From Phycisphaerales bacterium (GTDB taxonomy: Bacteria > Planctomycetota > Phycisphaerae > Phycisphaerales > SM1A02), in the NCBI GenBank assembly GCA_022446885.1, contig JAKVBU010000011.1, positions 1-64,000 of the forward strand: a DNA stretch of 64,000 nt. The letters run 5' to 3'. This document shows, piece by piece, positions 40,294-49,733 of this stretch. The stretch's first letter is position 1; each line of letters starts with the position of its first letter. Below the pieces are notes generated by a model. That model was not told the origin of the DNA, made no database searches, and saw only the letters and a list, made by a program, of their open reading frames with translations. The position numbers were made by a program, and so were the translations under genes.

Positions 40294-40402
40294 TCGTCGT
40301 TCAGACTGGGCCATTTTCGCACCTGTAGGCTCAATTCGTGGCAGGCTGATGGAGCCGGTGGCATCTGCTGGGCGTACAGCCATAATGCGAGCACAAACGA
40401 CC

Positions 40403-40420
40403 CGGTCTGGGCCCAGACCG
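40403..40420. promoter_or_regulatory. Perfect 18-bp palindrome before the second prepilin gene
   Basis: CGGTCTGGGCCCAGACCG reads the same on both strands and ends 18 bp before the ATG at 40439, just ahead of the GGAG ribosome site. It shares CGGTC/GACCG arms with the inverted repeat of the first prepilin leader but with different spacing. Operator or translation-blocking hairpin. Confidence 0.5.
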
Positions 40421-40438
40421 AACCAGATGGAGCTGATG

Positions 40439-41419
40439 ATGCACACGCCCCGACATTCCACAACTGCCCGCCACGGTGTCACCTTGGTCGAGCTACTCGT
40501 TGTCATCACGATCATCGGCATCCTCATGGCCGTGCTCTTCACGGCCATGGCCCCGGCCCAGCGGGCTGCGCGTGAGTTGCAGGAGAAGGAGAACCTCCGG
40601 CAGATCCACGGTGGGTTCAAAGCCTACGCGGCCTCCCACAAGAATCAGAACCCAACCCCGGGGCTCGTACGACGCGGCATGCGCGACTTCGATGGTGACG
40701 GCATCGGCGACCGCTTTGTCGACGGCAGCGGCCCGGAAGACGCGTCACAAAACGATCACGGTGCGATGCTCTCGCTGTGCATCATGAACAACCTGATCGA
40801 ACCCAATCAACTCATCTCTCCCAATGAGCCCAGCGGCCACGTGTACGCGCTCAAGGACTTCAACTACAACATCTACGGCAAGGTTGACGACGAAGGGCGC
40901 CCCCACCGCTGGGATCCCTCCTTCAGCAATCACCTGCTCGGAGAAGGCGACGCCCTCAACCCCGGTTGCAACAATTCCTACGCCATCATGCCGCTGGCGG
41001 GTGAGCGTCGCCGCGACAACTGGGATCGCCAGGGGTCCTCGACGTTTCCTCTGCTGGGCACGCGCGGCCCGATGGACGGGGACACGGTGCACATCTATCT
41101 GCCAGAGGGCGGCGGCAACCCAGCCTCGATCACCGGTCAACTGTTGGCGACGCCCGGCGCATGGCGGGGCATTCAGGTGTTTTCCGATGGGCACACCGAG
41201 ATCTCTGACGGTTTCTACCCGGAACAGCTGGCCTACCGAAACTCGGCCGGAATCGACGTACCCGACAACATCTTTGACGCCGAGCGGCCAGCATCAGGCT
41301 CGTGGGCTGGCTCCCTCCTCAAACTCGGCCCGGATGCCTTACTGACCCACGTCGATTCGATGGAGGCGATGTCGGGCGTCAATCCGCTGGATGCTGAATT
41401 CGAACCCCTACACGACTGA
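40439..41419 (+). CDS. Second type IV prepilin-like (G-2) protein
   Basis: A 326-residue paralogue-type protein with the prepilin signal ARHGVTLVELLVVITIIGIL (Gly at -1, Glu at +5). The body includes DFDGDGIGDRF, a PYPG-free polar region with PNEPSGHVYALKDFNYNI, and AIMPLAGERRRDNW. Both prepilin-like proteins carry a similar DNVFDAE/DNIFDAE segment and a GxxSxE-like part near it, which argues for common descent. I use the ATG at 40439, placed six bases after GGAG; 40436 and 40427 are alternatives. Confidence 0.82.
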   Translation: MHTPRHSTTARHGVTLVELLVVITIIGILMAVLFTAMAPAQRAARELQEKENLRQIHGGFKAYAASHKNQNPTPGLVRRGMRDFDGDGIGDRFVDGSGPEDASQNDHGAMLSLCIMNNLIEPNQLISPNEPSGHVYALKDFNYNIYGKVDDEGRPHRWDPSFSNHLLGEGDALNPGCNNSYAIMPLAGERRRDNWDRQGSSTFPLLGTRGPMDGDTVHIYLPEGGGNPASITGQLLATPGAWRGIQVFSDGHTEISDGFYPEQLAYRNSAGIDVPDNIFDAERPASGSWAGSLLKLGPDALLTHVDSMEAMSGVNPLDAEFEPLHD

Positions 41420-41449
41420 CTCGCCACCTCAGGAGGCGGGCTCTAGGCT

Positions 41450-43075
41450 ATGTCCGTGATTCGATCACTCATCCTGCTGGGTGCGCTGCTCTGCTGCGCC
41501 CATGGAGCACCCGCACAGGACGGCGCTGGGTTCGTGCCCGCCGGGCGACAATCGCAGGTCGCCTGGGTGCTGCCGGTTCATGGTCCCATCGATGCCATCA
41601 CACTCCGCAGCATCGAGCGGCGACTGGCGGCGGCTGAGGCGGCGGGCGCCGATGCCGTCGTGCTGGAACTGGACACGCCAGGAGGCGATCTGGAAGCCAC
41701 GCTACGCATTCTTCAGGCGTTGCGGGCCCATCCATCGCTGCGAAGCACGGCATGGGTCCGGCCGCTGGCCTTCAGCGCCGGTGTGATCATCGCCCTTGGC
41801 ACCGACGAAATCGTCACCACCCCTGGGGCCCGTCTGGGTGATGCCGCACCGATCACGCCACTGGGCCCACTGCCTGAAGCGGAGCGGGCCAAGATTGAGT
41901 CGCCTCTGCTGGCCGAAGTCACCGACGCGGCCAGATCACATGGGCATGATGAACGTCTGGCCCAAGCCTTCGTCAGCGTCGGGGTGGAATTGTGGCTTGT
42001 TCGTGATGCAGCGACCAACGAGGCCTACATCCTCGATGAGGCCGAGTACCTGGAGGTCTTTGGCGCCCCTCCAGAGCGCGTGCTTACAAATGTCAGTTCA
42101 TCATCAACGGGAGGGGCAGTTCCGCCCGACGACGCCACACTGGTGCCGTGGTTGGGGGGCGCTGTCGCCCGAGATGTTCACGACATCGACGCTGAACCGA
42201 CATTGCCGCCGAGCCGTGACCGGTTGACCAAGGCCGACGCCGATCGACTCGAGCCGATTGGTCAGATTGTTGACAGCGGCCGTCTTCTGACGCTCACCAG
42301 CGCTCAGGCCCGCGCTTGGGGGCTGTCCGCTGCCGACATTCCAAATGAAGCAGCGCTCTCGGCCTTCCTCGGCGGCGCCACCTTGCATCGGGCGCCGGAG
42401 ACGTGGTCGGAGTCTTTCGCCCGAGTCTTCATGTCATGGCCGGTTCGCATCGTGTTGATCGTGCTGGTGATCATTGGGTTCGTCGTGGAGATGGCCGCAC
42501 CGGGCACCGGCGCCTTTGCGTTAGGCGGAACGGCGGCGCTCTTGCTGCTCATCGGCGCACCATGGCTGGCAGGCCTCTCGACATGGTGGCCGCTGCTTGC
42601 GGTGCTCGGCGGCATGGCCTTGATCGCCATCGAGGTCGTGCTTGTTCCTGGCACGCTTGTGGTGGGCGTCGCAGGTGCCCTGCTGCTACTTGCGGGGCTG
42701 GTCTTTGGCGTAAGCACGCCCAGTCTCTCTGGTGAGTACAGCACCACTCAACTGACCCAGGGGCTACTGCTGGTGGGTGCAGGCGTCGCAGTCGCAGGTG
42801 TTCTGTTGTGGCTGCTCGCCGGGCCGCTTGGGCTTGGCAGCCGCGTCGCCCGTCGACTTGCGCTGGCCACGCCGTCCACGACCGCCCCGACCTCCAGAAG
42901 GGCTGACCGTACGGGCCTCACCGGTACGGCCCTCACCCAGATGCGGCCTTCCGGCAGGGTGCAGATCGGCGAAACCGTCATCGACGCGATATGCTCCGGT
43001 CGCTGGATCGAGGCTGGAACTGCCGTTCGCATTGTGCGTGACGGCATGGAGGTCGAGGTTGAGCCTGACGAATGA
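41450..43075 (+). CDS. nfeD: Long NfeD protein with ClpP-like membrane protease domain
   Basis: A 541-residue membrane protein: signal peptide (to about residue 23), then a ClpP/SDH-type serine protease domain with LELDTPGGDLEATL and PLAFSAGVIIAL (probable nucleophile Ser); a Lys in AERAKIE is the probable general base. Four to five helices (about 325-465) follow, then a C-terminal OB-like NfeD domain (TGLTGTALTQMRPSGRV to the end). It is the first gene of a five-gene operon with floA. Confidence 0.9.
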   Translation: MSVIRSLILLGALLCCAHGAPAQDGAGFVPAGRQSQVAWVLPVHGPIDAITLRSIERRLAAAEAAGADAVVLELDTPGGDLEATLRILQALRAHPSLRSTAWVRPLAFSAGVIIALGTDEIVTTPGARLGDAAPITPLGPLPEAERAKIESPLLAEVTDAARSHGHDERLAQAFVSVGVELWLVRDAATNEAYILDEAEYLEVFGAPPERVLTNVSSSSTGGAVPPDDATLVPWLGGAVARDVHDIDAEPTLPPSRDRLTKADADRLEPIGQIVDSGRLLTLTSAQARAWGLSAADIPNEAALSAFLGGATLHRAPETWSESFARVFMSWPVRIVLIVLVIIGFVVEMAAPGTGAFALGGTAALLLLIGAPWLAGLSTWWPLLAVLGGMALIAIEVVLVPGTLVVGVAGALLLLAGLVFGVSTPSLSGEYSTTQLTQGLLLVGAGVAVAGVLLWLLAGPLGLGSRVARRLALATPSTTAPTSRRADRTGLTGTALTQMRPSGRVQIGETVIDAICSGRWIEAGTAVRIVRDGMEVEVEPDE

Positions 43076-43638
43076 CCGCACTGCTCCTCCAACTTGGTAC
43101 ACAAGCCGTACCAGCGGCTGCCGGCGCCGCACAGGCGGCCGCCACCGGCAATGAAACCGCCCTATTCTGGGGGTTCATCCTGATCGGCGCGGCATTGGTC
43201 GTACTGGCGATGGAGTTGCTGCTGCCTACCGGCGGCCTGCTCGCACTCGTGTCGGGTGCCCTGTTGGTGGGTGCGCTGGTGGCGTTCTTCAACTACAGCA
43301 CCGGCGCTGGCTATTTGGCGCTGGTCCTGATGCTCGTGTTGGGCCCGCTGGGGCTCTGGTACGGGTTCAAATTCTGGTCCACGACCAGAATGGCCCGTCG
43401 TTTCGTATTGGAAGTCGAAGGCCCTGCCTCGCAGGCGGCTCAGTCACTTGAAGGCTGCCACGGGGTCGCCGAGACGCCACTGCGGCCCATCGGCACCGTT
43501 CGTGTGCAGGGCCAGCGGCGTGATGCCCTGTCAGAATTGGGCGTGATAGAGGCAGGCACCGGTGTCGTGGTCGTCGAAGATCGCGATAATCAACTCAAGG
43601 TGCGGGCGGCTCAGCCCCACGAGGAGGAAGGTTCATGA
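43072..43638 (+). CDS. Short NfeD-family membrane protein
   Basis: A 188-residue NfeD protein without protease domain: three to four helices between about residues 30 and 105, then a soluble OB-like domain ([18 protein letters not shown] to QLKVRAA). It overlaps the long nfeD and floA by 4 bp each. The NfeD-FloA pairing is typical and suggests that it partners the flotillin. Confidence 0.85.
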   Translation: MTALLLQLGTQAVPAAAGAAQAAATGNETALFWGFILIGAALVVLAMELLLPTGGLLALVSGALLVGALVAFFNYSTGAGYLALVLMLVLGPLGLWYGFKFWSTTRMARRFVLEVEGPASQAAQSLEGCHGVAETPLRPIGTVRVQGQRRDALSELGVIEAGTGVVVVEDRDNQLKVRAAQPHEEEGS

Positions 43639-44666
43639 ATTCGCTGTTGGCTATGGACACCGTTTCGATCGTCGGGCTCTCCGTCGGTGGTGTCATTCTG
43701 CTCATCGTCGCCCTGTTCCTCTTCCAATTCATCGGACTCTGGGTACAGGCGTGGGTGTCGGGCGCTCCGGTGCGTTTCATCGACCTCATCATGATGCGCT
43801 TTCGAAAGGTGCGGCCTCGTGTGATCGTCGAGAATCGCATCACGGCCAAGAAGGCCGGCATCGATGTTGCGACAGCGCTACTGGAGTCTCACTATCTGGC
43901 TGGTGGCCATGTGACCGGCGTCATCCGCGCTGTGATCGCAGCCGACAAGGCCAAGATCGAACTTCCATGGGAAACCGCCACGGCAATTGATCTGGCCGGG
44001 CGTGACATTCTCGAAGCAGTCCGCACCAGTGTGAACCCCAAAGTGATCGATTGCCCCAGCACCGAGAGCGGACGCTCGACCATTGACGCCGTCGCCAGCG
44101 ACGGCATCAAGTTGCGCGCCAGAGCCCGGGTGACGGTGCGTACGAACATCGCTCGTCTTGTCGGCGGTGCCACTGAAGAGACCATCATCGCCCGAGTCGG
44201 CGAGGGCATCGTTTCAACGATTGGTTCTGCAAAGAACCACTTGGCCGTGCTGGAGAACCCCGACAACATCTCCAAGACGGTGCTGGAGAAGGGGCTGGAT
44301 GCCGGTACGGCGTTTGAGATTCTGTCAATCGACATTGCCGACATCGACGTAGGCGAAAACATCGGCGCCAAACTTCAGGCGGATCAGGCCGAAGCCGATG
44401 CCAAGCGATTCCGCGCTCAAGCCGAGCAGCGGCGCGCTGCAGCCGTGGCTCAAGAAGCTGAGCACATCGCCGAAGTGCAGAAGAACCGAGCGTTGGTGGT
44501 GCTGGCCGAGGCCGAAGTGCCCAAGGCCATGGCGGACGCCTTTAGAAGCGGCAATCTTGGCGTGATGGACTTCTATCGAATGAAGAACATCATGGCCGAC
44601 ACCGACATGCGCGGCGCCATTGCCGAAGGCGGCCCACCGCGTGACGACACGGAGTCCAAGGGCTGA
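43635..44666 (+). CDS. floA: Flotillin-like protein FloA
   Basis: A 343-residue SPFH-type membrane scaffold of the FloA/UPF0365 family. An N-terminal helix (about 10-35) is followed by [19 protein letters not shown], then the conserved [30 protein letters not shown] region, and a coiled-coil rich in Ala/Glu ([20 protein letters not shown]). It ends with the [14 protein letters not shown] segment. Family members form functional membrane domains; NfeD is the usual operon partner. Confidence 0.95.
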   Translation: MNSLLAMDTVSIVGLSVGGVILLIVALFLFQFIGLWVQAWVSGAPVRFIDLIMMRFRKVRPRVIVENRITAKKAGIDVATALLESHYLAGGHVTGVIRAVIAADKAKIELPWETATAIDLAGRDILEAVRTSVNPKVIDCPSTESGRSTIDAVASDGIKLRARARVTVRTNIARLVGGATEETIIARVGEGIVSTIGSAKNHLAVLENPDNISKTVLEKGLDAGTAFEILSIDIADIDVGENIGAKLQADQAEADAKRFRAQAEQRRAAAVAQEAEHIAEVQKNRALVVLAEAEVPKAMADAFRSGNLGVMDFYRMKNIMADTDMRGAIAEGGPPRDDTESKG

Positions 44667-44707
44667 TCACGCTCGCCACCGACCCAGGCCTTGCAAGTGC
44701 TTGGGGC

Positions 44708-45949
44708 GTGACGGAGACCGTGTTGCTCGTGCTCCTGGCGCCCCTGCTGGCGATCAGTGCACTCTTTTCCGGTAGCGAAACTGCCCTGTTCGGGTTGAAC
44801 TCGCGCCATCGCATGGCGCTGAAAGACCGTGATCGCAGGTCGGATCGGGCCGTGGGTTCGATGTTGCGGGCCCCTCGTCAACTGCTCATCACCATCATGG
44901 TGGGCAATATGGCCGCGAACATCTCGTGGTTCACGATCATCGCGGTGCTTGCCACGCAGCAGCCTTGGGGTGCTCCGGGCGCGGCGTTGGTGCAGCTAGG
45001 TGGCGTGCTGGGGCTCGTCATGGCTGGTGAGGTGATCCCCAAGGTCATCGCCTCTGCTGATCCGCTTCGGGCGGCCCGATTCGTGGGGCGCCCCCTCAAC
45101 GGCGTGCACCTGGCCCTGCTGCCATTGCGTCGAGTTGTCGAGGCCGGCGCCATTGGACCGCTCTCACGTTTGGCCGGCGTTCGCCGCCCCGAGGACGATG
45201 TCACCAGCGCTGACCTCGATGGGTTGCTGAAACACTCGGCTCAAGCAGGGTTGGTTGACGACCACGAACAACGCTTCCTGACGGGCATCCTCGAACTGGG
45301 CCGGCGGCCGGCGAAGCAGGTCATGACGCCCCGAACGCGCATGGTCTCGATTGCGCCCGACGATGACGAGGAAACGATTGCCCGGGCCTTCACCAGCAGC
45401 GGTCTCACTCGCCTGCCGGTTCGTGGCGACGACATGGACGACATCCGCGGCATGCTCTTTGCCCGTCAGTGGTTGGCAGCGGGCAGGCCCACGAAAATCG
45501 ATGATCTCCTGCACGAGCCAGCCTTCACGCCGGCTGTCGCTCCGATCGAGCGAGTACTTCAAACCCTGCAACGCGAAGGTCGCAAGACGGCCATCGTCGT
45601 CGATGAATATGGCGGAACAGCAGGCATCATCTCCATTCGAGATTTGGTTGAGCCACTCACCGGCGAATTCGACGACCCCGATGCTGCAGCGCCTAGCGCT
45701 CGCCCCATCGGCCCCGGGCGGTGGATTGTTGACGGTGGGTACGCCGCTGCCGGCCTGCTTGCACTGATCGGCCGTTCCAGCACGGGTGCGCTCACGGTGG
45801 CGGAGTTGATCCGATCTGAAGTCGACAACGTCTCGGAGGGTGCGATCGTCCGACTGGGCCGTCTGCTGCTTGAGGTGCATCACATCGACGAGTCGGGCGT
45901 GATCGAGACGGTGTTGCTGACGATGCAGGATCGCGGGGGGAAGGCATGA
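44708..45949 (+). CDS. DUF21/CBS-pair membrane protein (CorC/CNNM type), copy 1
   Basis: A 413-residue protein with a GTG start. Three to four helices of the DUF21/CNNM domain (FSGSETALFGLNSRHRMAL near the N-terminus), two CBS modules (VMTPRTRMVSIAPDDDEE, then TAIVVDEYGGTAGIISIRDLVE) and a C-terminal CorC_HlyC domain (RWIVDGGYAAAG to LGRLLLEV). Relatives act in Mg/Co transport. It overlaps copy 2 by 4 bp. Confidence 0.92.
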   Translation: MTETVLLVLLAPLLAISALFSGSETALFGLNSRHRMALKDRDRRSDRAVGSMLRAPRQLLITIMVGNMAANISWFTIIAVLATQQPWGAPGAALVQLGGVLGLVMAGEVIPKVIASADPLRAARFVGRPLNGVHLALLPLRRVVEAGAIGPLSRLAGVRRPEDDVTSADLDGLLKHSAQAGLVDDHEQRFLTGILELGRRPAKQVMTPRTRMVSIAPDDDEETIARAFTSSGLTRLPVRGDDMDDIRGMLFARQWLAAGRPTKIDDLLHEPAFTPAVAPIERVLQTLQREGRKTAIVVDEYGGTAGIISIRDLVEPLTGEFDDPDAAAPSARPIGPGRWIVDGGYAAAGLLALIGRSSTGALTVAELIRSEVDNVSEGAIVRLGRLLLEVHHIDESGVIETVLLTMQDRGGKA

Positions 45950-46926
45950 GCCCTGCAGACGTGATGCTCCTGTCGATCGCCGCCCTCGTTGGCATCGTGC
46001 TTTCGGCCCTGTTCTCGGGCATGGAGACTGGGCTGTACACCATGGGTCGGGTGCGGCTGTCGCTGCGCCGAGCCGAAGGTGACCGCGCCGCCCAACGACT
46101 GGGCGCCCTGCTGGACAACCCCGCTCGCATGTTGGCGACGGTCTTGCTGGGCACCAATATTGCCTCGGCGCTGGTGTCGTCGTCGATTGCCTACCTGCTG
46201 GAGGGAACCGGGCTCTCTGAAGCATGGATCGTGGTGGTCAATACGGTGATCCTTGTGCCAGTCATCATGATCCTGTGTGAGATTCTGCCCAAGGACCTCT
46301 TCCTGGTGCATGGTGACCGTTGGTGCTACGCCTTGGCATCGCCCATGACCTGGACAAGGCGCACGCTGACTTGGATCGGCATTGTTCCACTGGTTGAATT
46401 CGTAGGCAAACTGGCAACGGCTGCCGCTGGCGGCGACTTCCGTCGTACAGCGCTGTCGGCCCGCCAGCGCATGAGTGACCTGCTCAAGGAGGGCACCCGC
46501 AGTGGCATGCTCTCGGCAGAGCAGGTCGGCCTGCTTGATCGCGCTCTTGAACTTCGCAATCGCTGTGTGTCGGATGAGATGATCCCCTTCTCGCAGGTTC
46601 GGACCATTCAGGCTGACGCAGACGAAGACAGCCGAAGAGCGTCGATCGACTCGCCTTGGACGCGGCTGCCGGTGATCAGCGAACAGGGCAAGGTGCTCGG
46701 CGCCGCATCCGTCATCGACATGGCGCTGAACCCCCAATCCAGCGTTGGTGATCTCATGCAGGACGTGATGCGATTCGAAGCAGCGACCACCGTGGCTGCT
46801 GCACTGGCTCACATGCGACGCAGTGATGCAACGATGGGCATTGTCGAGCGGGAAGGCATGCCGCTCGGTCTGGTGACTGCCAAGGATCTTGTTGAGGCCC
46901 TTACCGGCGAGTTGGTCGCCTGGTAG
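45946..46926 (+). CDS. DUF21/CBS-pair membrane protein, copy 2
   Basis: A 326-residue companion of the preceding gene, again with the helical DUF21 domain (FSGMETGLYTMGRVRLSLRR) and two CBS-like modules (RCVSDEMIPFSQVRTI, then ATMGIVEREGMPLGLVTAKD). It lacks the C-terminal CorC_HlyC domain of copy 1. The two may work as a pair. It ends 15 bp before the convergent recJ. Confidence 0.9.
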   Translation: MSPADVMLLSIAALVGIVLSALFSGMETGLYTMGRVRLSLRRAEGDRAAQRLGALLDNPARMLATVLLGTNIASALVSSSIAYLLEGTGLSEAWIVVVNTVILVPVIMILCEILPKDLFLVHGDRWCYALASPMTWTRRTLTWIGIVPLVEFVGKLATAAAGGDFRRTALSARQRMSDLLKEGTRSGMLSAEQVGLLDRALELRNRCVSDEMIPFSQVRTIQADADEDSRRASIDSPWTRLPVISEQGKVLGAASVIDMALNPQSSVGDLMQDVMRFEAATTVAAALAHMRRSDATMGIVEREGMPLGLVTAKDLVEALTGELVAW

Positions 46927-46941
46927 ACGACCTACGCAGGC

Positions 46942-48858
46942 TCACCCTGCTGAACGAATGTCGCGAATGACAAGACGCGGCCGAGCCTTCGACCACGTGT
47001 CGATGATCGGCTCTGCGACGACATCGATTCGGGTGCCTTCGATCAGGTGGTCGAAATGCTCAGCCCCCCTCCACCAAACCGCATTGATCTTGGTGCCCTG
47101 CACATCAAGAGTGCACTCCAGATGAAGCCCAGTCTTGCCCAGATACTTGGGCTGTTGCACCAAGGCATCACGTACAAGTACGCATGGCGTCGGATTGCCT
47201 CGGCCAAATGGTTGCATGACATCGAGCGCACGAATTGAGGCCATGTTGAGGTCGTTCGCATCAGCCTCGCAATCGACATCGATGCCGGGTACGAGATGCG
47301 CCTCGAGAAGATGTGCGTTGACCCACTTGGTGATCCGTTCGATGAATGGCTCCAGCGATTCATCCTGCAGCGACAGCCCTGCGGCCATGTGGTGCCCACC
47401 ATGTGAGTCGAGCAGATCGCTGCAGTGCTGCAGGGCGGCGAGAATTGACACATCTCGAACACCACGCGAGGAACCCGACAGTTGATTGCCCACACGCTGC
47501 AACAGGATGGTCGGACGCCCGTACTTTTGCGACAGTCGGGCACATGCGATGCCCAGCACGCCCCGGTGCCATGTGTCTGAATCGCCAGCCAAAACGATGA
47601 TGCGCCGATCGGGCTCAGTCATGCCCGCATCAATGGCGGCCTGCTCTGCTTCGGCTTGCAACTTGGCGACCAAATCTTGTCGTGTCTCGTTCTTGGTGGA
47701 CAGGCTGCCTGCCAATACACGGGCCTGCTCCGGGCCGGCAGTGGTGAACAATTCCACCGCTTCGGCAGCGTGCCCCAAACGCCCGGCGGCATTGACACGA
47801 GGGCCAATCTTGAAACCGATCGTTTCCGGACTGACTCGTTCTCCGGGCTTGGTGCACGCTTCCAGCAGCGCCTGTACGCCGTGGTTACCGCATTGAGGCA
47901 TGTGCCTGAGACCGACGCGCACCAGAGGTCGATTCTCCTCTACCAGCGGCATCATGTCGGCGACCGTTCCCATGGCGGCAAGTGAGAGCCCGTCGAGAAT
48001 GGCAGCCTTGAGTTGTGGGCCGAGGCGGTCGGCGCCTTCGTACAGGCGGGCCACCTGCCAAGCGAGTTTCCAGGCGACGCCTGCGCCGGCGAGTTCGCCA
48101 AAGGGGGCCTGTTGCCCAGGCAGGCTGGGGTGGACGATCGCGCAGGCCTGAGGGAGTTGGCCATCAGGGGGGATTTGGTGGTGATCGGTGATGATCAGTT
48201 CCAGCCCTAAGTCAGCAGCGAGGGCAGCTTCATCTACTGCGGTCACACCGCAGTCGACAGAGATGATCAGCTGTCGCCCATCGTCTGCAAATTTCTGCAT
48301 GGCCTCAGGCTGCAGTCCGTAGCCCTCTTCAAGCCGGTGCGGGATGTACCACTCCAGATCGACTTTGGGGTCGATCGTTCGCAGGGTGTGCCAGAGGATC
48401 GCGGTGGAGGTGATGCCATCGGCGTCGAAGTCGCCGTAGATGGTGATGGCTTCCCCCGCTTCGATGGCCTGAAGAATCCTGTTTGCAGCCTGTGTGCAGC
48501 CCGGAAGGGTCTCAGGGGTTGGTATGTCGTTGAGGCTGCCGTTGAGAAAGGCATCGCGGGCCTCTTCGCCGTGGATGCCGCGGGCCCACATGATGCGATC
48601 AATCAGGGGGCTGCCCGGTGCTGGTGGGTCTGGGGCAGCGCACTCAGGGGCGGGCGGGGCGTTGGTCAGCTTGGTGTGTGCCTGCGAGGTTCCGGGCTGT
48701 GCGCTGGTGGCTGGCGGTGGGTCGGTAGACAGTGCTTTGGGCTCGGAGGCGTTGTCTGCAGGTGGTGCGTTGGATCGGGCGACCGCCACGCTTGGCGCCT
48801 CTTGGCGATCTTCAGGCATCAGCCAGCGGGCGGTCAATCCTTGTTTCGGGGCATCCAT
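46942..48858 (-). CDS. recJ: Single-stranded-DNA exonuclease RecJ with disordered N-terminal insert
   Basis: A 638-residue 5'-3' exonuclease of the DHH family. Motifs are YGDFDADGITST, ISVDCGVTA, ITDHHQIP and, further on, FKIGPRVNAAGRLGHA; the DHHA1 region includes SRGVRDVSI and SHGGHHMAAGLSL, and the OB domain closes the protein. Residues about 17-83 form a Pro/Ala/Ser-rich segment between a short conserved head (LTARWLMPED) and the usual RecJ start (LIDRIMWARGI), which most RecJ proteins lack. Confidence 0.95.
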   Translation of the reverse strand: MDAPKQGLTARWLMPEDRQEAPSVAVARSNAPPADNASEPKALSTDPPPATSAQPGTSQAHTKLTNAPPAPECAAPDPPAPGSPLIDRIMWARGIHGEEARDAFLNGSLNDIPTPETLPGCTQAANRILQAIEAGEAITIYGDFDADGITSTAILWHTLRTIDPKVDLEWYIPHRLEEGYGLQPEAMQKFADDGRQLIISVDCGVTAVDEAALAADLGLELIITDHHQIPPDGQLPQACAIVHPSLPGQQAPFGELAGAGVAWKLAWQVARLYEGADRLGPQLKAAILDGLSLAAMGTVADMMPLVEENRPLVRVGLRHMPQCGNHGVQALLEACTKPGERVSPETIGFKIGPRVNAAGRLGHAAEAVELFTTAGPEQARVLAGSLSTKNETRQDLVAKLQAEAEQAAIDAGMTEPDRRIIVLAGDSDTWHRGVLGIACARLSQKYGRPTILLQRVGNQLSGSSRGVRDVSILAALQHCSDLLDSHGGHHMAAGLSLQDESLEPFIERITKWVNAHLLEAHLVPGIDVDCEADANDLNMASIRALDVMQPFGRGNPTPCVLVRDALVQQPKYLGKTGLHLECTLDVQGTKINAVWWRGAEHFDHLIEGTRIDVVAEPIIDTWSKARPRLVIRDIRSAG

Positions 48859-48949
48859 GGAGGGGCAGCCTATGCCCCCCGGGGGCCCGATGTGGGCTTG
48901 TTGGCTGAGGTTGCCATCCGACTGTGACCCTGCGACAATTCACCTCCTC

Positions 48950-49588
48950 ATGAGCCCCACCGACAGATCCAAGTCGCCGCTAGTAGTTGCCCTGCTCTTT
49001 GGTCAGCCGGGGGTTGGCAAGGGCACGCAGGGTGAGGTTTTGGGGCGGATTCCAGGTCTCGTACATCTGGCAACGGGCGATATGTTTCGCGGGCTGGACC
49101 ATGAGTCCGAGTTGGGGCAGGAGTTTCTGAAGTATTCCTCGCAGGGCTTGTTGGTGCCTGATGATCTCACCTGTCGGTTGTGGCGGCAGTATGTGCAGGG
49201 CATGATCGATACCAACGCCTATCGCCCGCACATGGATCTGCTCTTGCTCGATGGTATTCCTCGCAGTGTGGCGCAGGCGCAGACGTTGGCCGAGCACATC
49301 GACGTGTTGACCGTGGTGCATCTGGTCTGTCCCAAGCGGGATGAACTGGTGGCGCGGATCAAGCGACGGGCCCAGAAACAGGGGCGTCTTGATGATGCCG
49401 ATGAGAGCGTGATTCGGCGCCGGCTTGATGTCTATGAAGAGGAGACGCGGCCAGTGCTCGAGTGCTATGACAGTTCCATCGTGCACGATGTTGACGCCAC
49501 CGGGCTTCCGATGCAGGTCACGCAGCGGGTGCTCAACGTGATCATTCCGGCGGTGCAGCACAGGCTGGCGAACCCGCTGGGGCGCTGA
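48950..49588 (+). CDS. Adenylate kinase-like nucleoside monophosphate kinase with short LID
   Basis: A 212-residue P-loop kinase: Walker A GQPGVGKGTQ, ATGDMFRGL, LLLDGIPRSVAQAQTL, then RIKRRAQKQGRLDDADESVI. The usual LID with the Zn/Cys or His/Asp insert is replaced by a short link, as in eukaryote-type short adenylate kinases. The gene is divergent from recJ. I used the ATG at 48950, where a CCTCCT-like run precedes it without a strong ribosome site. Confidence 0.88.
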   Translation: MSPTDRSKSPLVVALLFGQPGVGKGTQGEVLGRIPGLVHLATGDMFRGLDHESELGQEFLKYSSQGLLVPDDLTCRLWRQYVQGMIDTNAYRPHMDLLLLDGIPRSVAQAQTLAEHIDVLTVVHLVCPKRDELVARIKRRAQKQGRLDDADESVIRRRLDVYEEETRPVLECYDSSIVHDVDATGLPMQVTQRVLNVIIPAVQHRLANPLGR

Positions 49589-49692
49589 TCAAGCGATCGC
49601 AGCCTTCGTTAGACGGCACGCAAGCCAGAACTCAGCCCAGAACTCTGTTTTGAATCGTGCCTCACTGCGGATGGCGGATATGCTGTGTGTTC

Positions 49693-49717
49693 ACAGCCTC
49701 TCCCTGTTGGGGGCTGT
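49693..49717 (+). terminator. Hairpin between adenylate kinase gene and ssrA
   Basis: ACAGCC and GGCTGT form the outer stem, and CCC/GGG the inner stem around TGTT. A T-containing stretch (CGCTCTTT) follows. It could terminate the adenylate kinase transcript ahead of the tmRNA gene; not strong enough to be sure. Confidence 0.4.
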
Positions 49718-49733
49718 CGCTCTTTAGCAATCT

